Below, one piece after another: positions 45,468-63,498 of a stretch of 64,000 bases of DNA. The translations under genes were made by a program, and so were the position numbers. Below the pieces are notes generated by a model that worked only from the letters and a program-made list of their open reading frames with translations, was not told where the DNA came from and ran no database searches. How positions within the stretch are numbered: the stretch's first letter is position 1; every line of letters starts with the position of its first letter. Source of the DNA: Niveispirillum irakense DSM 11586 (GTDB lineage Bacteria; Pseudomonadota; Alphaproteobacteria; Azospirillales; Azospirillaceae); assembly GCF_000429645.1 (NCBI RefSeq), contig NZ_AUCG01000003.1:60331-124330 (forward strand). The letters run 5' to 3'.

Positions 45468-46193
45468 GTGGACGACAAGATAAACCCGATCCCGACCCGC
45501 CATATCGTCACTGCCTATGACGAACAGTTGGGCATTCTTCATGGCTATGTCCGGGAGATGGGGCGCCTCGCCGTCGCCCAGATCAATGATGCCATCACGG
45601 CAATGATCGGTCGCGACCCCGATCTGGCCGGTCGCGTCATGGCGCGGGATGAGGCGCTGGACACGCTGGAACGTCAGGTGGAGGCGCAGACGGTGCGCCT
45701 GCTGGCGCTGCGTCAGCCGGTGGCCAATGATCTGCGCGTCGTCATTGCCGGCATGCGCATTTCCAGCAATCTGGAAAGGATCGGCGATTTCGCTGCCAAT
45801 ATCGCCAAGCGCAGCCTGACACTGGATACCCTGCCGGAAGTGGCGCTCTCCGCGTCCATGCAGCCGATTGGCCGCGCTGTGGCCGATATGCTCTCCCAGG
45901 TCATGGAAGCCTATGACCAGGATGATATTGAATCCGCCCTGGCCGTGCGGGCGCGGGACGAGGAGGTCGACCGCGCCTATACTGCCCTGTTCCGGGAATT
46001 GCTCACCTATATGATGGAAAGCCCGCAGCGCATTACCGCCTGCACCCATCTGCTGTTCGCCGCCAAGAACCTGGAACGTATCGGCGACCATGCCACCAAT
46101 ATTGCCGAAACCCTGTGCTTCCGTATCCAGGGCCAGCAGGTCCAGGAAGAACGGATCAAGGGTGACGCCACGGCCAGCCTGACCGAGCTCTGA
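45468..46193 (+). CDS. phoU: PhoU-family phosphate signalling regulator
   Basis: 241 aa from a GTG with GGAG upstream. Two PhoU helical repeats are clear, with the metal-binding ERIGDFAANIAKR and ERIGDHATNIAET. PhoU represses the Pho regulon through the PstSCAB/PhoR complex. Here it stands apart from pst, phoR and phoB, none of which is in the window. Divergent from the pentapeptide gene, so a shared 112-base region holds both promoters. Confidence 0.92.
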   Translation: MDDKINPIPTRHIVTAYDEQLGILHGYVREMGRLAVAQINDAITAMIGRDPDLAGRVMARDEALDTLERQVEAQTVRLLALRQPVANDLRVVIAGMRISSNLERIGDFAANIAKRSLTLDTLPEVALSASMQPIGRAVADMLSQVMEAYDQDDIESALAVRARDEEVDRAYTALFRELLTYMMESPQRITACTHLLFAAKNLERIGDHATNIAETLCFRIQGQQVQEERIKGDATASLTEL

Positions 46194-46217
46194 TCTTATC
46201 CATCCGCCTCGCTGCCA

Positions 46218-46254
46218 CCACCGATGGATGCCATTGAAGGGTGACCATCGGTGG
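46218..46254. repeat. Inverted repeat after phoU
   Basis: CCACCGATGG and its exact complement CCATCGGTGG, 17-nt loop, 25 bases after the phoU stop. Its outer arms share CCACCGA/TCGGTGG with the repeat at 23190-23224. It may also end phoU transcription. Confidence 0.6.
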
Positions 46255-46319
46255 AATAATGTGGTGCCCACACCATATGGATGACCTGTTGCCGTCAAGA
46301 GCAGGTGATCGGAGCGGGG

Positions 46320-46811
46320 ATGGAAGACGCCTTTACCCTGGTGCCCTTATCCGACTCGCAGGAACCCCAGGCGCCGGATCTGCGCTTGCTGCGTGGGCTT
46401 TGGCAGGGGGGCAGGCCGGCAGAAGGCAGCATGGCGGTTGCAGCCGTGCTTGAAGCCAGCCTTACCGATGCCATGCATGAGGTCATATGGTGGATGGATC
46501 TGGGCGCCATCGCCCCCGATGGCCAGCCGGGTTTTATCTGCCGCTATTTCGGTCCCCATATGCGCCAGCTTTACGGCATTGATCCGCGGGGGCTGGAACT
46601 GATCCATTTTTTGCGCCAGCCTTATATGGCCCGGGCCATCGCCATCCTGCGCGCTGTCGCACGGACAAGGCTGCCCCACCGCTTCACGTCGGAAACCTCG
46701 GTTATTCCCGGCGCCCCGCTTTATGATGTGGAGGCGCTGGCCCTTCCCGTGGGGGATGGGCAGGGGCATTTGACGGGTGTGGTGGGCGCAACCATCGTTC
46801 GCCCGCTATGA
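46320..46811 (+). CDS. PAS-like (PAS_5-style) small protein, unconfirmed
   Basis: 163 aa from the ATG at 46320, preceded by GGAG. The sequence IWWMDLGAIAPDGQPGFICRYFGPHMRQLYGIDPRGLELI and VVGATIVRPL resembles the short PAS-type proteins common in alphaproteobacteria, but no catalytic domain follows and the assignment is weak. It would be a stand-alone ligand-binding domain if correct. It lies between phoU and a lipoprotein gene on the same strand. Confidence 0.45.
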   Translation: MEDAFTLVPLSDSQEPQAPDLRLLRGLWQGGRPAEGSMAVAAVLEASLTDAMHEVIWWMDLGAIAPDGQPGFICRYFGPHMRQLYGIDPRGLELIHFLRQPYMARAIAILRAVARTRLPHRFTSETSVIPGAPLYDVEALALPVGDGQGHLTGVVGATIVRPL

Positions 46812-46901
46812 GCAGGGCCTGACACGGCTGGGCTGGCACGCGGGTTGCTTCTCCTCCGATGCGCCCCTTTTCCTGCGCCGCCCAGAAGCCGGAACCTGCC
46901 C

Positions 46902-47699
46902 ATGAACCCGCGACGCCTCTCCCCTTTCCCATCTTCCCCCGCGATCGGGCGGCGACCGCGCGCCATGGGGCTTTTGTTGGCGCTGGGCTTGGCGGCTGGG
47001 CTGGGGCTGGGCGGCTGTACCGCGCGGCCCATGGCCGTAGGTGTGGCCATGAAACCCCAGCCTCTGCTGCAATCAGCCGGTCATTGGCAGGTGGTGGCGG
47101 AAGATGTCGCCTCGGCAATTTCCGCCCATCTGGAAAAGCAGATGGGCAGGAAGGTGCCGGTCCAGGTCTATATGATGCGGCGGTCGGATACATTGTTTGC
47201 CGACGCTTTCATCAGCGCGGTGACGACGCGGCTGGTTCAGAAAGGCCATGCGGTGGCCGTGGATGCCCGACCGGACGTGGTGGCGGTGGGCATTGATGTG
47301 CTGACGGTGAAAAGCAACGGGCCACGTCTGGCCGCAAGTCCCGTTCCGGGCCCCATCACCCTGCTGGCGGCGGGGGTCGGCGTGGCATCGCTGTTGACCG
47401 GGGGCGATCTGGCGAAATTCCCCTGGGGCATATCGGCTGGTGTGGCGGCGGCAGGCTGGGAAACACTGGCCGGCAACCGGCCGCCAGAAACCGATACGGA
47501 ACTGATTCTGACGGTTTCCATCGCGCAGGAAGGTTTTTTCACCTTCCGCACCAGCGCGGTCTATTACGTCAATGCCGAGGATCTCGGCCATTATAACGGG
47601 ATCGGAGGGACGGGGCCGGGCGGCTACGCTGATCTGAACAGCGCACCGCAAGGCACGGTCAAATATGATCTGGCGGGAAATCCCTACATCATCCGCTGA
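46902..47699 (+). CDS. Predicted lipoprotein, unknown function
   Basis: 265 aa. After an Arg-rich start comes a hydrophobic run ending LGLGGC, a good lipobox with Cys about 39. The mature part has a YMMRRSDTLFADAFISAVTTRLVQKGHAVAVD segment and a later hydrophobic PITLLAAGVGVASLLTGG that could touch the membrane. ATG at 46965 is an alternative start. No family recognised. Outer-membrane or periplasmic lipoprotein predicted. Confidence 0.65.
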   Translation: MNPRRLSPFPSSPAIGRRPRAMGLLLALGLAAGLGLGGCTARPMAVGVAMKPQPLLQSAGHWQVVAEDVASAISAHLEKQMGRKVPVQVYMMRRSDTLFADAFISAVTTRLVQKGHAVAVDARPDVVAVGIDVLTVKSNGPRLAASPVPGPITLLAAGVGVASLLTGGDLAKFPWGISAGVAAAGWETLAGNRPPETDTELILTVSIAQEGFFTFRTSAVYYVNAEDLGHYNGIGGTGPGGYADLNSAPQGTVKYDLAGNPYIIR

Positions 47700-47719
47700 A
47701 GCGGGGAGGGAAGCGCCGC

Positions 47720-47794
47720 TGGTGCCGGCTGTCAGGATTGAACTGACGACCTACCGCTTACAAGGCGGTTGCTCTACCACTGAGCTAAGCCGGC
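47720..47794 (-). tRNA. tRNA-Thr (anticodon TGT)
   Basis: Cloverleaf on the minus strand: 7-bp acceptor GCCGGCT, D-arm TTAGCTCAGTGGTAGAG, anticodon loop CTTGTAA, T-arm with GTTCAATCC, and an encoded CCA. Located on the opposite strand from the Tyr, Gly and Trp tRNAs. Confidence 0.93.
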
Positions 47795-47849
47795 AAACCA
47801 GGGGCTGCGTACCGGCTGCGGGAAGGTCTCCCGCAACCGGGCCGGGACA

Positions 47850-49013
47850 TTAGCGCCGACGAGCGACCTCGTAAAGGGCTACGGCAGCAGCATTGGAAAC
47901 ATTCAGGCTTCCGACAGGCCCGCCGGTGGGCAGACGCACGATCTCATCGCAGCGTTCGCCCGTCAGGCGGCGGATACCTTCCCCTTCCGACCCCAGAACC
48001 AGGGCCGAACGGCCGGTCAGATCCACCTCATGCAGGTGGCGCTTACCCGACTCGGCAAGGCCCACGGACCAGAAGCCGGCAGCCTTCAGATCGTCGATGG
48101 CGCGGGCCAGATTGGTCACGCGGACCAGGGGCACGGCCTCTACGGCGCCCGATGCCGTCTTGGCCAGGGTGCCGGTGACGGGCGGGGCGTGGCGATCCTG
48201 AACGATCACGGCCTTGGCGCCAAAGGCGGCAGCCGAACGCAGTACGGCGCCGACATTATGCGGATCGGTCACCTGATCCAGCACGACGACCAGCGCCTGC
48301 GGGTCGTTGGCGGCGGCGATGCAGATGTCCTCGATCTGCACTTCCGGCAGCGGGGCGCAGGACAGCGCCACGCCCTGGTGTACGGCACCCGGCGGCAGCA
48401 GCTTGTCCAGGTCTTCCTTTTCCACCAACTGCGGCTCGGGACGGTCCAGTTCTTCCTGCGAGGCCTTGTCGAAGGCGCTGTCCAGCGCTTCCAGCCCGGC
48501 TTCGGTCACGAACAGGTCACGAATCTTGCGGGTGGGGTTGACCCAGGCGGCGGCAACGGCATGCACACCATAAAGCAGGTTATGCTTGTTGAGCGCCGGA
48601 CCGGTGCTGGCGCGCAAGGGGGCGGCATCTTCCAGGCCCAGTTCCTCGGCGGCGGACATCGGCCGGCCAGGGTTGGACCGGGCCGGACGACCTTCGCCGC
48701 GCGGCGGACGCGACGGTGCACCATCGCGGCTCTGGCGGACCGGTGCCCCATCGCGGGGCGGCCGGGTGCCGGGACGGGTGTCCTCACGGCGGGGGCCGCG
48801 CTGGGGCCGGCGTTCATCCCCCTGCTGCTCGCTGCGCTCACGCGCAACACGCGGGCCGCGTGCGGGCCGGTCATCATCGCGCGTAAAGCTCTTGGCCGCG
48901 CGAGGGCCCTTTGCGGGCGCGCCGGGCTTGCCGCGACCCGTGTCACGGCCGGTGTTGGAGGGGCCGCTTTTGCCGCGGCGATCGGATTTGGAGGAGGGGG
49001 GTCGGTTTCTCAT
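47850..49013 (-). CDS. rlmB: 23S rRNA (guanosine-2251-2'-O)-methyltransferase RlmB-like, with basic N-terminal extension
   Basis: 387 aa from the ATG at 49013, with GGAG upstream. The first 130 residues are Arg/Pro/Gly-rich and disordered, then comes the SpoU substrate-binding domain (LYGVHAVAAAW) and the SPOUT methyltransferase with VLDQVTDPHNVGAVLRSA, LVLGSEGEGIRRL and GSLNVSNAAAVALYE. E. coli RlmB is about 243 aa, so the long basic tail is the notable feature and may help RNA binding. Sits between tRNA-Thr and tRNA-Tyr. Confidence 0.9.
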   Translation of the reverse strand: MRNRPPSSKSDRRGKSGPSNTGRDTGRGKPGAPAKGPRAAKSFTRDDDRPARGPRVARERSEQQGDERRPQRGPRREDTRPGTRPPRDGAPVRQSRDGAPSRPPRGEGRPARSNPGRPMSAAEELGLEDAAPLRASTGPALNKHNLLYGVHAVAAAWVNPTRKIRDLFVTEAGLEALDSAFDKASQEELDRPEPQLVEKEDLDKLLPPGAVHQGVALSCAPLPEVQIEDICIAAANDPQALVVVLDQVTDPHNVGAVLRSAAAFGAKAVIVQDRHAPPVTGTLAKTASGAVEAVPLVRVTNLARAIDDLKAAGFWSVGLAESGKRHLHEVDLTGRSALVLGSEGEGIRRLTGERCDEIVRLPTGGPVGSLNVSNAAAVALYEVARRR

Positions 49014-49150
49014 AGGCGCACTCTCCGTCAAACACGGGTTTTTCACCAGCCACGAAAAAATCTGATGGGGTGTGTAAGAAAGTCATTGACGGAAATTTCT
49101 GAGCCTTTATAACCCGCCCCCGTTCCGGCCGCGGTCGAGAACGGCACCGA

Positions 49151-49235
49151 GGAAGGGTGGCCGAGTGGTTAAAGGCAGCAGACTGTAAATCTGCCCGCAT
49201 AGCGTACGCTGGTTCGAATCCAGCCCCTTCCACCA
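49151..49235 (+). tRNA. tRNA-Tyr (anticodon GTA)
   Basis: 85 nt with acceptor GGAAGGG/CCCTTCC, anticodon loop CTGTAAA, a long variable arm as expected for tRNA-Tyr, T-loop TTCGAATC and an encoded CCA. Confidence 0.95.
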
Positions 49236-49312
49236 GTTCAGGCGCGCCTCAGATGATGGGGCGCGCCGTTCTGCTTGAGGTGACGTTGATGCCCCGGGCG
49301 AAACAAACCCGT

Positions 49313-49386
49313 GCGGGTGTAGCTCAATGGTAGAGCAGAAGCCTTCCAAGCTTACGACGAGGGTTCGATTCCCTTCACCCGCTCCA
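49313..49386 (+). tRNA. tRNA-Gly (anticodon TCC)
   Basis: Acceptor GCGGGTG/CACCCGC, D-arm AGCTCAATGGTAGAG, anticodon loop CTTCCAA, T-arm GGGTTCGATTCCC, encoded CCA. Followed by tuf after 63 bases. Confidence 0.95.
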
Positions 49387-49449
49387 ACGTTTCAAGTTCT
49401 CCACGACCCGGCGTCTTTATAGACGGATCAGGCAAGGGCACAGGATACC

Positions 49450-50637
49450 ATGGCGAAGGCAAAGTTTGAGCGGACGAAGCCGCACTGCAACATCGGCACG
49501 ATCGGCCACGTTGACCACGGCAAGACGTCGCTGACCGCGGCGATCACCAAGGTTCTGGCCGAGAAGGGCGGCGCGACCTTCACCGCCTATGACCAGATCG
49601 ACAAGGCCCCGGAAGAGAAGGCTCGTGGTATCACGATCTCGACGGCGCACGTTGAGTATGAGACGGACAACCGTCACTACGCGCACGTGGACTGCCCGGG
49701 CCACGCCGACTATGTGAAGAACATGATCACCGGTGCCGCCCAGATGGACGGCGCGATCCTGGTCTGCTCTGCCGCTGACGGCCCGATGCCGCAGACCCGC
49801 GAGCACATCCTGCTGGCGCGTCAGGTTGGCGTTCCGGCGCTGGTCGTGTTCCTGAACAAGATGGATCTGGCCGATCCGGATCTGGTGGAACTGGTTGAGC
49901 TGGAAGTGCGCGAGCTGCTGTCCAGCTACGGCTTCCCGGGCGACGATATTCCGATCGTGAAGGGTTCCGCGGTTTGCGCGCTGAACGACACGAACCCGGA
50001 AATCGGCCGTGACGCGGTCCTGGCCCTGATGGCCGAGGTTGACCGTTACATCCCGCAGCCGGAGCGTCCGGTTGACAAGGCCTTCCTGATGCCGATCGAA
50101 GACGTGTTCTCGATCTCCGGTCGCGGCACCGTGGTGACCGGCCGCGTTGAGAGCGGCATTGTGAAGGTTGGTGAGGAAGTCGAGATCGTCGGTATCCGTC
50201 CGACGACGAAGACGACCGTCACCGGCGTTGAAATGTTCCGCAAGCTGCTGGATCAGGGCCAGGCTGGCGACAACATTGGCGCGCTGCTGCGCGGCACGAA
50301 GCGCGACGATGTGGAGCGTGGTCAGGTTCTGGCGAAGCCGGGCTCGATCAACCCGCACACGGACTTCGAAGCCGAGACCTACATCCTGACGAAGGAAGAG
50401 GGTGGCCGTCACACCCCGTTCTTCGCCAACTACCGTCCGCAGTTCTACTTCCGTACGACGGACGTGACCGGTTCGGTGACGCTGCCGGAAGGCACCGAGA
50501 TGGTGATGCCGGGCGACAATATCCGCTTCGCCGTGAAGCTGATCGCCCCGATCGCCATGGATGAAGGCCTGCGCTTCGCCATCCGCGAAGGCGGCCGCAC
50601 CGTCGGCGCCGGCGTCGTGTCGAAGATCGTCAAGTAA
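49450..50637 (+). CDS. tuf: Elongation factor Tu
   Basis: 395 aa. G-motifs GHVDHGKT (about 19-26), [15 protein letters not shown] and the switch region [15 protein letters not shown] are intact. EF-Tu delivers aminoacyl-tRNA to the ribosome. The codon usage is strongly biased, as expected for a highly expressed gene. It lies in the tRNA-Tyr/tRNA-Gly/tuf/tRNA-Trp/secE block; a second tuf copy in the str operon is common in this group but is not in this window. Confidence 0.97.
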   Translation: MAKAKFERTKPHCNIGTIGHVDHGKTSLTAAITKVLAEKGGATFTAYDQIDKAPEEKARGITISTAHVEYETDNRHYAHVDCPGHADYVKNMITGAAQMDGAILVCSAADGPMPQTREHILLARQVGVPALVVFLNKMDLADPDLVELVELEVRELLSSYGFPGDDIPIVKGSAVCALNDTNPEIGRDAVLALMAEVDRYIPQPERPVDKAFLMPIEDVFSISGRGTVVTGRVESGIVKVGEEVEIVGIRPTTKTTVTGVEMFRKLLDQGQAGDNIGALLRGTKRDDVERGQVLAKPGSINPHTDFEAETYILTKEEGGRHTPFFANYRPQFYFRTTDVTGSVTLPEGTEMVMPGDNIRFAVKLIAPIAMDEGLRFAIREGGRTVGAGVVSKIVK

Positions 50638-50665
50638 GGTCCGTCCCCTCGGGGAAGGACAGGGG

Positions 50666-50696
50666 AGGCCGCCATCCTTCGGGGTGGCGGCCTTTT
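50666..50696 (+). terminator. Intrinsic terminator after tuf
   Basis: AGGCCGCCATCC, TTCG tetraloop, GGGTGGCGGCCT: a 12-bp stem with one G-T pair, followed by TTTTCC. It lies 29 bases after the tuf stop. Confidence 0.88.
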
Positions 50697-50896
50697 CCTA
50701 TTTATAGGGAGGCCCGCCTCGGCTGGTTTCCCTGGAATGCGGCGGGCGCAATGATCCAATGCGGCAAAACCTTGAAACCAGAGCAATCTGGTTGTTGCTT
50801 TGCCGACGCATCTGCGCTATCTACCCGCACTCCCGAGGCTGGCCGGCCCGGTGATGGATTATGTTTCATCATCATGCTGGTTAGGGTCGGGCGCGT

Positions 50897-50972
50897 AGGA
50901 GTGTAGCTCAATTGGTAGAGCACCGGTCTCCAAAACCGGGGGTTGGGGGTTCGAGCCCCTCCACTCCTGCCA
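50897..50972 (+). tRNA. tRNA-Trp (anticodon CCA)
   Basis: 76 nt with acceptor AGGAGTG/CACTCCT, anticodon loop CTCCAAA, T-arm GGGGGTTCGAGCCCCTC, encoded CCA. Directly before secE, as usual in this region of alphaproteobacterial chromosomes. Confidence 0.95.
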
Positions 50973-51078
50973 TCCTTCACCGGATGGCACCTCGCCGAAG
51001 ATCGGCCCCTTAGCCGATGCCCGTGCCGGGGAGCGCAAGCCGGGTCGTTCGCAATCAGGAATGATGGCTATAGCCGCC

Positions 51079-51276
51079 ATGGCGAAAACAAGTCCCGCAG
51101 AGTTCTTGCGCGAGGTGCGCCGTGAGGTCGCCAAGGTCTCTTGGCCGACGCGGAAAGAGACGACTGTCTCCACCATCATGGTCTTCGTCATGGTGATCAT
51201 GGCGTCCATCTTCTTTCTGGGGGTGGATCAGATCATCGGTTTTGGCATCCGCCTGATTCTGGGGATTGGGGGCTGA
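51079..51276 (+). CDS. secE: Preprotein translocase subunit SecE
   Basis: 65 aa from the ATG at 51079, single transmembrane form. [24 protein letters not shown] is the conserved amphipathic SecE helix, followed by one membrane helix ([21 protein letters not shown]). The AGGA site lies closer to the upstream ATGs at 51061 and 51064, so a start there (six residues longer) is possible. SecE is part of the SecYEG channel. nusG starts two bases after its stop. Confidence 0.93.
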   Translation: MAKTSPAEFLREVRREVAKVSWPTRKETTVSTIMVFVMVIMASIFFLGVDQIIGFGIRLILGIGG

Positions 51277-51278
51277 TC

Positions 51279-51809
51279 ATGGCGATGCGCTGGTACGTCG
51301 TTCACGTTTATTCCGGCTTCGAGAAGAAGGTCGCCCAGGCGATCCGCGAGAAGGCGGCCCAGAAGGGTCTCGACGAGAAATTCGGCGATATCCTGGTCCC
51401 GACCGAAGAGGTTGTGGAAGTGCGCCGCGGCGCCAAGGTCAATTCCGAGCGCAAGTTCTTCCCCGGCTATGTTCTGGTGAAGATGGAGCTGGAAGACGAG
51501 ACCTGGCATCTGGTCAAGAATGCGCCCAAAGTGACGGGTTTCCTGGGCGGTGGCGGCAAGCCGCAGCCGATCTCGGAAACCGAGGCGCTGCGCATCATGA
51601 ACCAGGTGCAGGAAGGCGTGGAGCGGCCCAAGCCCTCCATCACCTTCGAGGTGGGCGAGAGCGTCCGGGTCACGGATGGTCCCTTCACCTCCTTTACCGG
51701 CCTTGTCGAGGAAGTCGACGAGGACAAGTCCCGCCTCAAGGTCGCTGTGTCCATCTTCGGGCGCGCCACCCCGGTGGAACTGGAATATACCCAGGTCGAA
51801 AAGATCTGA
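51279..51809 (+). CDS. nusG: Transcription termination/antitermination protein NusG
   Basis: 176 aa. NGN domain with [19 protein letters not shown] and [14 protein letters not shown], and the KOW motif [22 protein letters not shown]. NusG links RNA polymerase with Rho or the ribosome. It immediately follows secE, as in most bacteria. A TTCG-loop hairpin (51817-51844) follows the stop codon. Confidence 0.96.
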   Translation: MAMRWYVVHVYSGFEKKVAQAIREKAAQKGLDEKFGDILVPTEEVVEVRRGAKVNSERKFFPGYVLVKMELEDETWHLVKNAPKVTGFLGGGGKPQPISETEALRIMNQVQEGVERPKPSITFEVGESVRVTDGPFTSFTGLVEEVDEDKSRLKVAVSIFGRATPVELEYTQVEKI

Positions 51810-51816
51810 TCCCATT

Positions 51817-51844
51817 CCGGCCGGTGCCTTCGGGTATCGGCCGG
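51817..51844 (+). terminator. Hairpin after nusG
   Basis: CCGGCCGGTGCC, TTCG tetraloop, GGTATCGGCCGG (12 bp, two wobble pairs) seven bases after the nusG stop. T-tract is weak (TCTTC), so it is perhaps a partial terminator or an RNA-stability element. Confidence 0.55.
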
Positions 51845-51949
51845 TCTTCATGCGTGGGAGGTCGGGCCCCAAAAGTCCAGGGGCCGCCGCACCACGCGAT
51901 CCCATGATGGGGCGGCCCGGCTGCCCTGTCAGTTTTTGAGGATTGAGCC

Positions 51950-52384
51950 ATGGCGAAGAAAATCGTCGGTTACATCAAGTTGCAGGTTCCGGCCGGCAAG
52001 GCCAACCCGTCGCCGCCGATCGGTCCGGCGCTGGGTCAGCGCGGCCTGAACATCATGGAATTTGTCAAGCAGTTCAATGCGAAGACGGCCCAGCTTGAGC
52101 AGGGTATGCCGATCCCGGTCGTCATCACCGCTTATGGTGACCGTACCTTCACCTTCGTGACCAAGACCCCGCCGGTGACCTACTTCCTGAAGAAGGCCTC
52201 GGGCATCACCAAGGGTTCCGCCACCGTCGGCAAGTCCGCTACGGTCGGCAAGGTGACCACCAGCCAGGTCCGTGCCATCGCCGAACAGAAGATGGTCGAT
52301 CTGAACGCGAACGATGTGGAAGCTGCGATGAGCATGATCATCGGCTCCGCCCGTTCCATGGGTCTCGAAGTGGTGGAGGGCTGA
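51950..52384 (+). CDS. rplK: Ribosomal protein L11
   Basis: 144 aa. [36 protein letters not shown] is the conserved N-terminal domain, and the RNA-binding C-terminal domain reaches [12 protein letters not shown]. Binds the 23S rRNA GTPase-centre region and helps stringent-response sensing. Three bases before rplA. Confidence 0.97.
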   Translation: MAKKIVGYIKLQVPAGKANPSPPIGPALGQRGLNIMEFVKQFNAKTAQLEQGMPIPVVITAYGDRTFTFVTKTPPVTYFLKKASGITKGSATVGKSATVGKVTTSQVRAIAEQKMVDLNANDVEAAMSMIIGSARSMGLEVVEG

Positions 52385-52387
52385 TAG

Positions 52388-53095
52388 ATGGCCATCGGTA
52401 AGCGTCTGAAGAAGGCCAATGCCAACGTTGACCGCAACAAGTTCTACGCCCTGGGCGAAGCTGTTGCGACCGTCAAGGGCAACGCCACCGCCAAGTTCGA
52501 CGAAACCGTCGAGATCGCGCTGAACCTGGGCATTGATCCGCGTCACGCTGACCAGCAGGTCCGTGGCATGGTCGTGCTGCCGAACGGCACGGGCAAGACC
52601 GTCCGCGTCGCCGTGTTCGCCCGCGCTGGTGCCAAGGCTGAAGAAGCCAAGGCCGCTGGTGCCGACATTGTCGGCGCCGACGATCTGGCCGAGCAGATCC
52701 TGGCTGGCAAGATGGATTTCGACCGCTGCATCGCCACCCCGGACATGATGGGCGTGGTTGGCAAGCTGGGTAAGGTGCTGGGCCCCCGCGGCCTGATGCC
52801 GAACCCGAAGCTGGGCACCGTGACCCCGAACGTCGGTGAGGCTGTCAAGGCTGCCAAGGGCGGTTCGGTTGAGTTCCGCGCCGAGAAGACCGGTATCGTC
52901 CATGCCGGTGTCGGCAAGGCCAGCTTCACGGCTGAAGCCCTGGAAGAGAACGTCAAGGCTTTCGTCACCGCCATCAACCGTGCCAAGCCGACCGGCGCCA
53001 AGGGCACCTATATCGAGAAGGTCTCGCTGTCCTCCTCGATGGGTCCGGGCCTGAAGGTCGATGTGGCCGGTCTGGTTGCCGCGCTGAACGGCTAA
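52388..53095 (+). CDS. rplA: Ribosomal protein L1
   Basis: 235 aa. Conserved [31 protein letters not shown] and [19 protein letters not shown] segments are intact. L1 binds the L1 stalk of 23S rRNA and represses its own operon mRNA in many bacteria. Ends the rplKA pair. Confidence 0.97.
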   Translation: MAIGKRLKKANANVDRNKFYALGEAVATVKGNATAKFDETVEIALNLGIDPRHADQQVRGMVVLPNGTGKTVRVAVFARAGAKAEEAKAAGADIVGADDLAEQILAGKMDFDRCIATPDMMGVVGKLGKVLGPRGLMPNPKLGTVTPNVGEAVKAAKGGSVEFRAEKTGIVHAGVGKASFTAEALEENVKAFVTAINRAKPTGAKGTYIEKVSLSSSMGPGLKVDVAGLVAALNG

Positions 53096-53106
53096 GACCC
53101 CGATTT

Positions 53107-53136
53107 CCCTTCATCCGGTTTCGGCCGGATGAAGGG
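53107..53136 (+). terminator. Hairpin at the end of rplKA
   Basis: CCCTTCATCCGG, 6-nt loop, exact complement CCGGATGAAGGG: a perfect 12-bp stem 12 bases after the rplA stop. No T-tract, so it may be an mRNA-processing or stability hairpin. Confidence 0.6.
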
Positions 53137-53417
53137 CTGGGTTCCAGCGCGCTTTATGCTGGAGCCCACCCTGTCCGAGACTGCCGCGCGCCGATGGAAA
53201 CCTGTTTCCTGACGCTTAATAGTCCAGCCGGCATAGACGGGAGCTGAAGATCAATTCCGGGATGGTTCGCCTCACGGCGCATCGCTTCGGACATGATGTT
53301 TGTACGCTTCTGGGACAGGTAAGCCTGGTCTGATCCGGCCTTGATGCCAGATCGGACTTTTTGTGTGACCGGGCAGTTCGGCTTTCGAGCCTTTCTGCCC
53401 ATTCGTGGAGGCGAACC
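53137..53417 (+). promoter_or_regulatory. rplJL leader with attenuator-like terminator
   Basis: This 281-base leader (gene-free part 53096-53417) precedes rplJ. Its notable element is the hairpin at 53328-53357, GTCTGATCCGGC with GCCAGATCGGAC (12 bp, two wobbles), followed by five T; it ends 55 bases before the rplJ start. The L10/L7-L12 leader is known to bind L10(L12)4 for autoregulation in bacteria; this hairpin would fit a transcription-attenuation variant. Confidence 0.6.
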
Positions 53418-53936
53418 GTGGATCGTTCACAAAAGGAAGCGACGATCGCGGCCCTTAATCTTGAGCTGCAGTCGGCAGCCCTCGTCGTCGTGACTAAGCA
53501 GTCCGGCATGACGGTGGCTGAAGTTACCGATCTGCGCCGCAAGATGCGGGCCGCGGGTGCCAGCTTCAAAGTGACCAAGAACCGGCTCGCCCGCATCGCC
53601 CTCAAGGGCACGCAGTTCGAGAAGACCGAGGACCTGTTCAAGGGTCCGACCGCCATTGCCTGGTCCAAGGATCCGGTTGCGGCGGCCAAGGTTGCCATCG
53701 ACTACGCCAAGACCAACGACAAGTTCAAGGTCATCGGCGGCGGTCTGGGCTCGACGGTTCTGAATACGCAGGGTGTTGAAGCCCTGTCGAAGCTGCCGTC
53801 GCTGACCGAACTTCGCGCGTCCCTGCTCGGCATGATCCAGACCCCGGCGACCCGTATCGCTGGTGTTCTGCAAGCGCCGGGTGGCCAAGTGGCTCGCGTT
53901 CTCGCGGCCTATGCCAAGAAGGACGAGGCGGCCTGA
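53418..53936 (+). CDS. rplJ: Ribosomal protein L10
   Basis: 172 aa from a GTG with GGAGG upstream. MTVAEVTDLRRKMRAAGASFKVTKNRLARIAL and the C-terminal stalk-binding helix (QVARVLAAYAKKDEAA) are typical. It anchors the L7/L12 stalk. Followed by rplL after 45 bases. Confidence 0.96.
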   Translation: MDRSQKEATIAALNLELQSAALVVVTKQSGMTVAEVTDLRRKMRAAGASFKVTKNRLARIALKGTQFEKTEDLFKGPTAIAWSKDPVAAAKVAIDYAKTNDKFKVIGGGLGSTVLNTQGVEALSKLPSLTELRASLLGMIQTPATRIAGVLQAPGGQVARVLAAYAKKDEAA

Positions 53937-53981
53937 GCCGCATCCGTTTTTACCCAAAGTTAGTGTCCCTAGGAGAACACC

Positions 53982-54356
<375 letters not shown>

Positions 54357-54469
54357 TAGTGGCGTTCTTCGCTGCATAAGAGGGCGCTGGACGGTGGCCC
54401 TCCCGAAAGGGAGGCCCGCCGCCCGGCGTCGTCTGTCTTTTCTGGACCGGGTTTGTCCGCTATTATGGC

Positions 54470-54501
54470 GGGCTCACCCGGGACAGAACCAGGGTGAGCC
54501 C
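54470..54501 (+). promoter_or_regulatory. Hairpin in the rplL-rpoB gap
   Basis: GGGCTCACCC, 12-nt loop, exact complement GGGTGAGCCC: a perfect 10-bp stem inside the 377-base gap 54357-54733, which holds no gene. A smaller CCTCCC/GGGAGG hairpin (GAAA loop) lies near 54402-54417. In relatives this gap regulates rpoB expression; whether these act as attenuators or RNase sites is unknown. Confidence 0.5.
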
Positions 54502-54733
54502 CGGTCACAATCGGCACTGCCGGTTGAACGGGGGTAAAACCTAGGCATTTCCTGGCTTTCGGCGCTTAGCCGGAGATGGAATGCCGACTATACGACGCGG
54601 AACGGTGGTGCCCCACCTGGGGTTCCCGCCCGCGTCGATTCGTGTTTTGGGATGGCGGGAAGGATTTTCCACCGTTCCAACCAGGGCACTGATTTAGCGC
54701 GCGACAGCACCGGGCGAGTTCACGAGAGGCACC

Positions 54734-63324
<8,591 letters not shown>

Positions 63325-63350
63325 GGCCGGCTTCACGGACAGAAGTAAGA

Positions 63351-63383
63351 AAGGGCTGCCCTGGCGACAGGGTGGCCCTTTTT
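63351..63383 (+). terminator. Intrinsic terminator after rpoC
   Basis: AAGGGCTGCCCTG, GCGA loop, CAGGGTGGCCCTT (two mismatches), followed by a T-run. It ends the rplJL-rpoBC operon, 26 bases after the rpoC stop. Confidence 0.85.
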
Positions 63384-63498
63384 ATTTCAAAGAAGTATCG
63401 GCGGGGGTTCCCGGTGCAGAACTCACGGGGCTCGGTTCCTTATTGCGGCATTCCTATAAATCGTCACTGTGGCGTGGGCGTCTTCCCAGGGAACCAGT

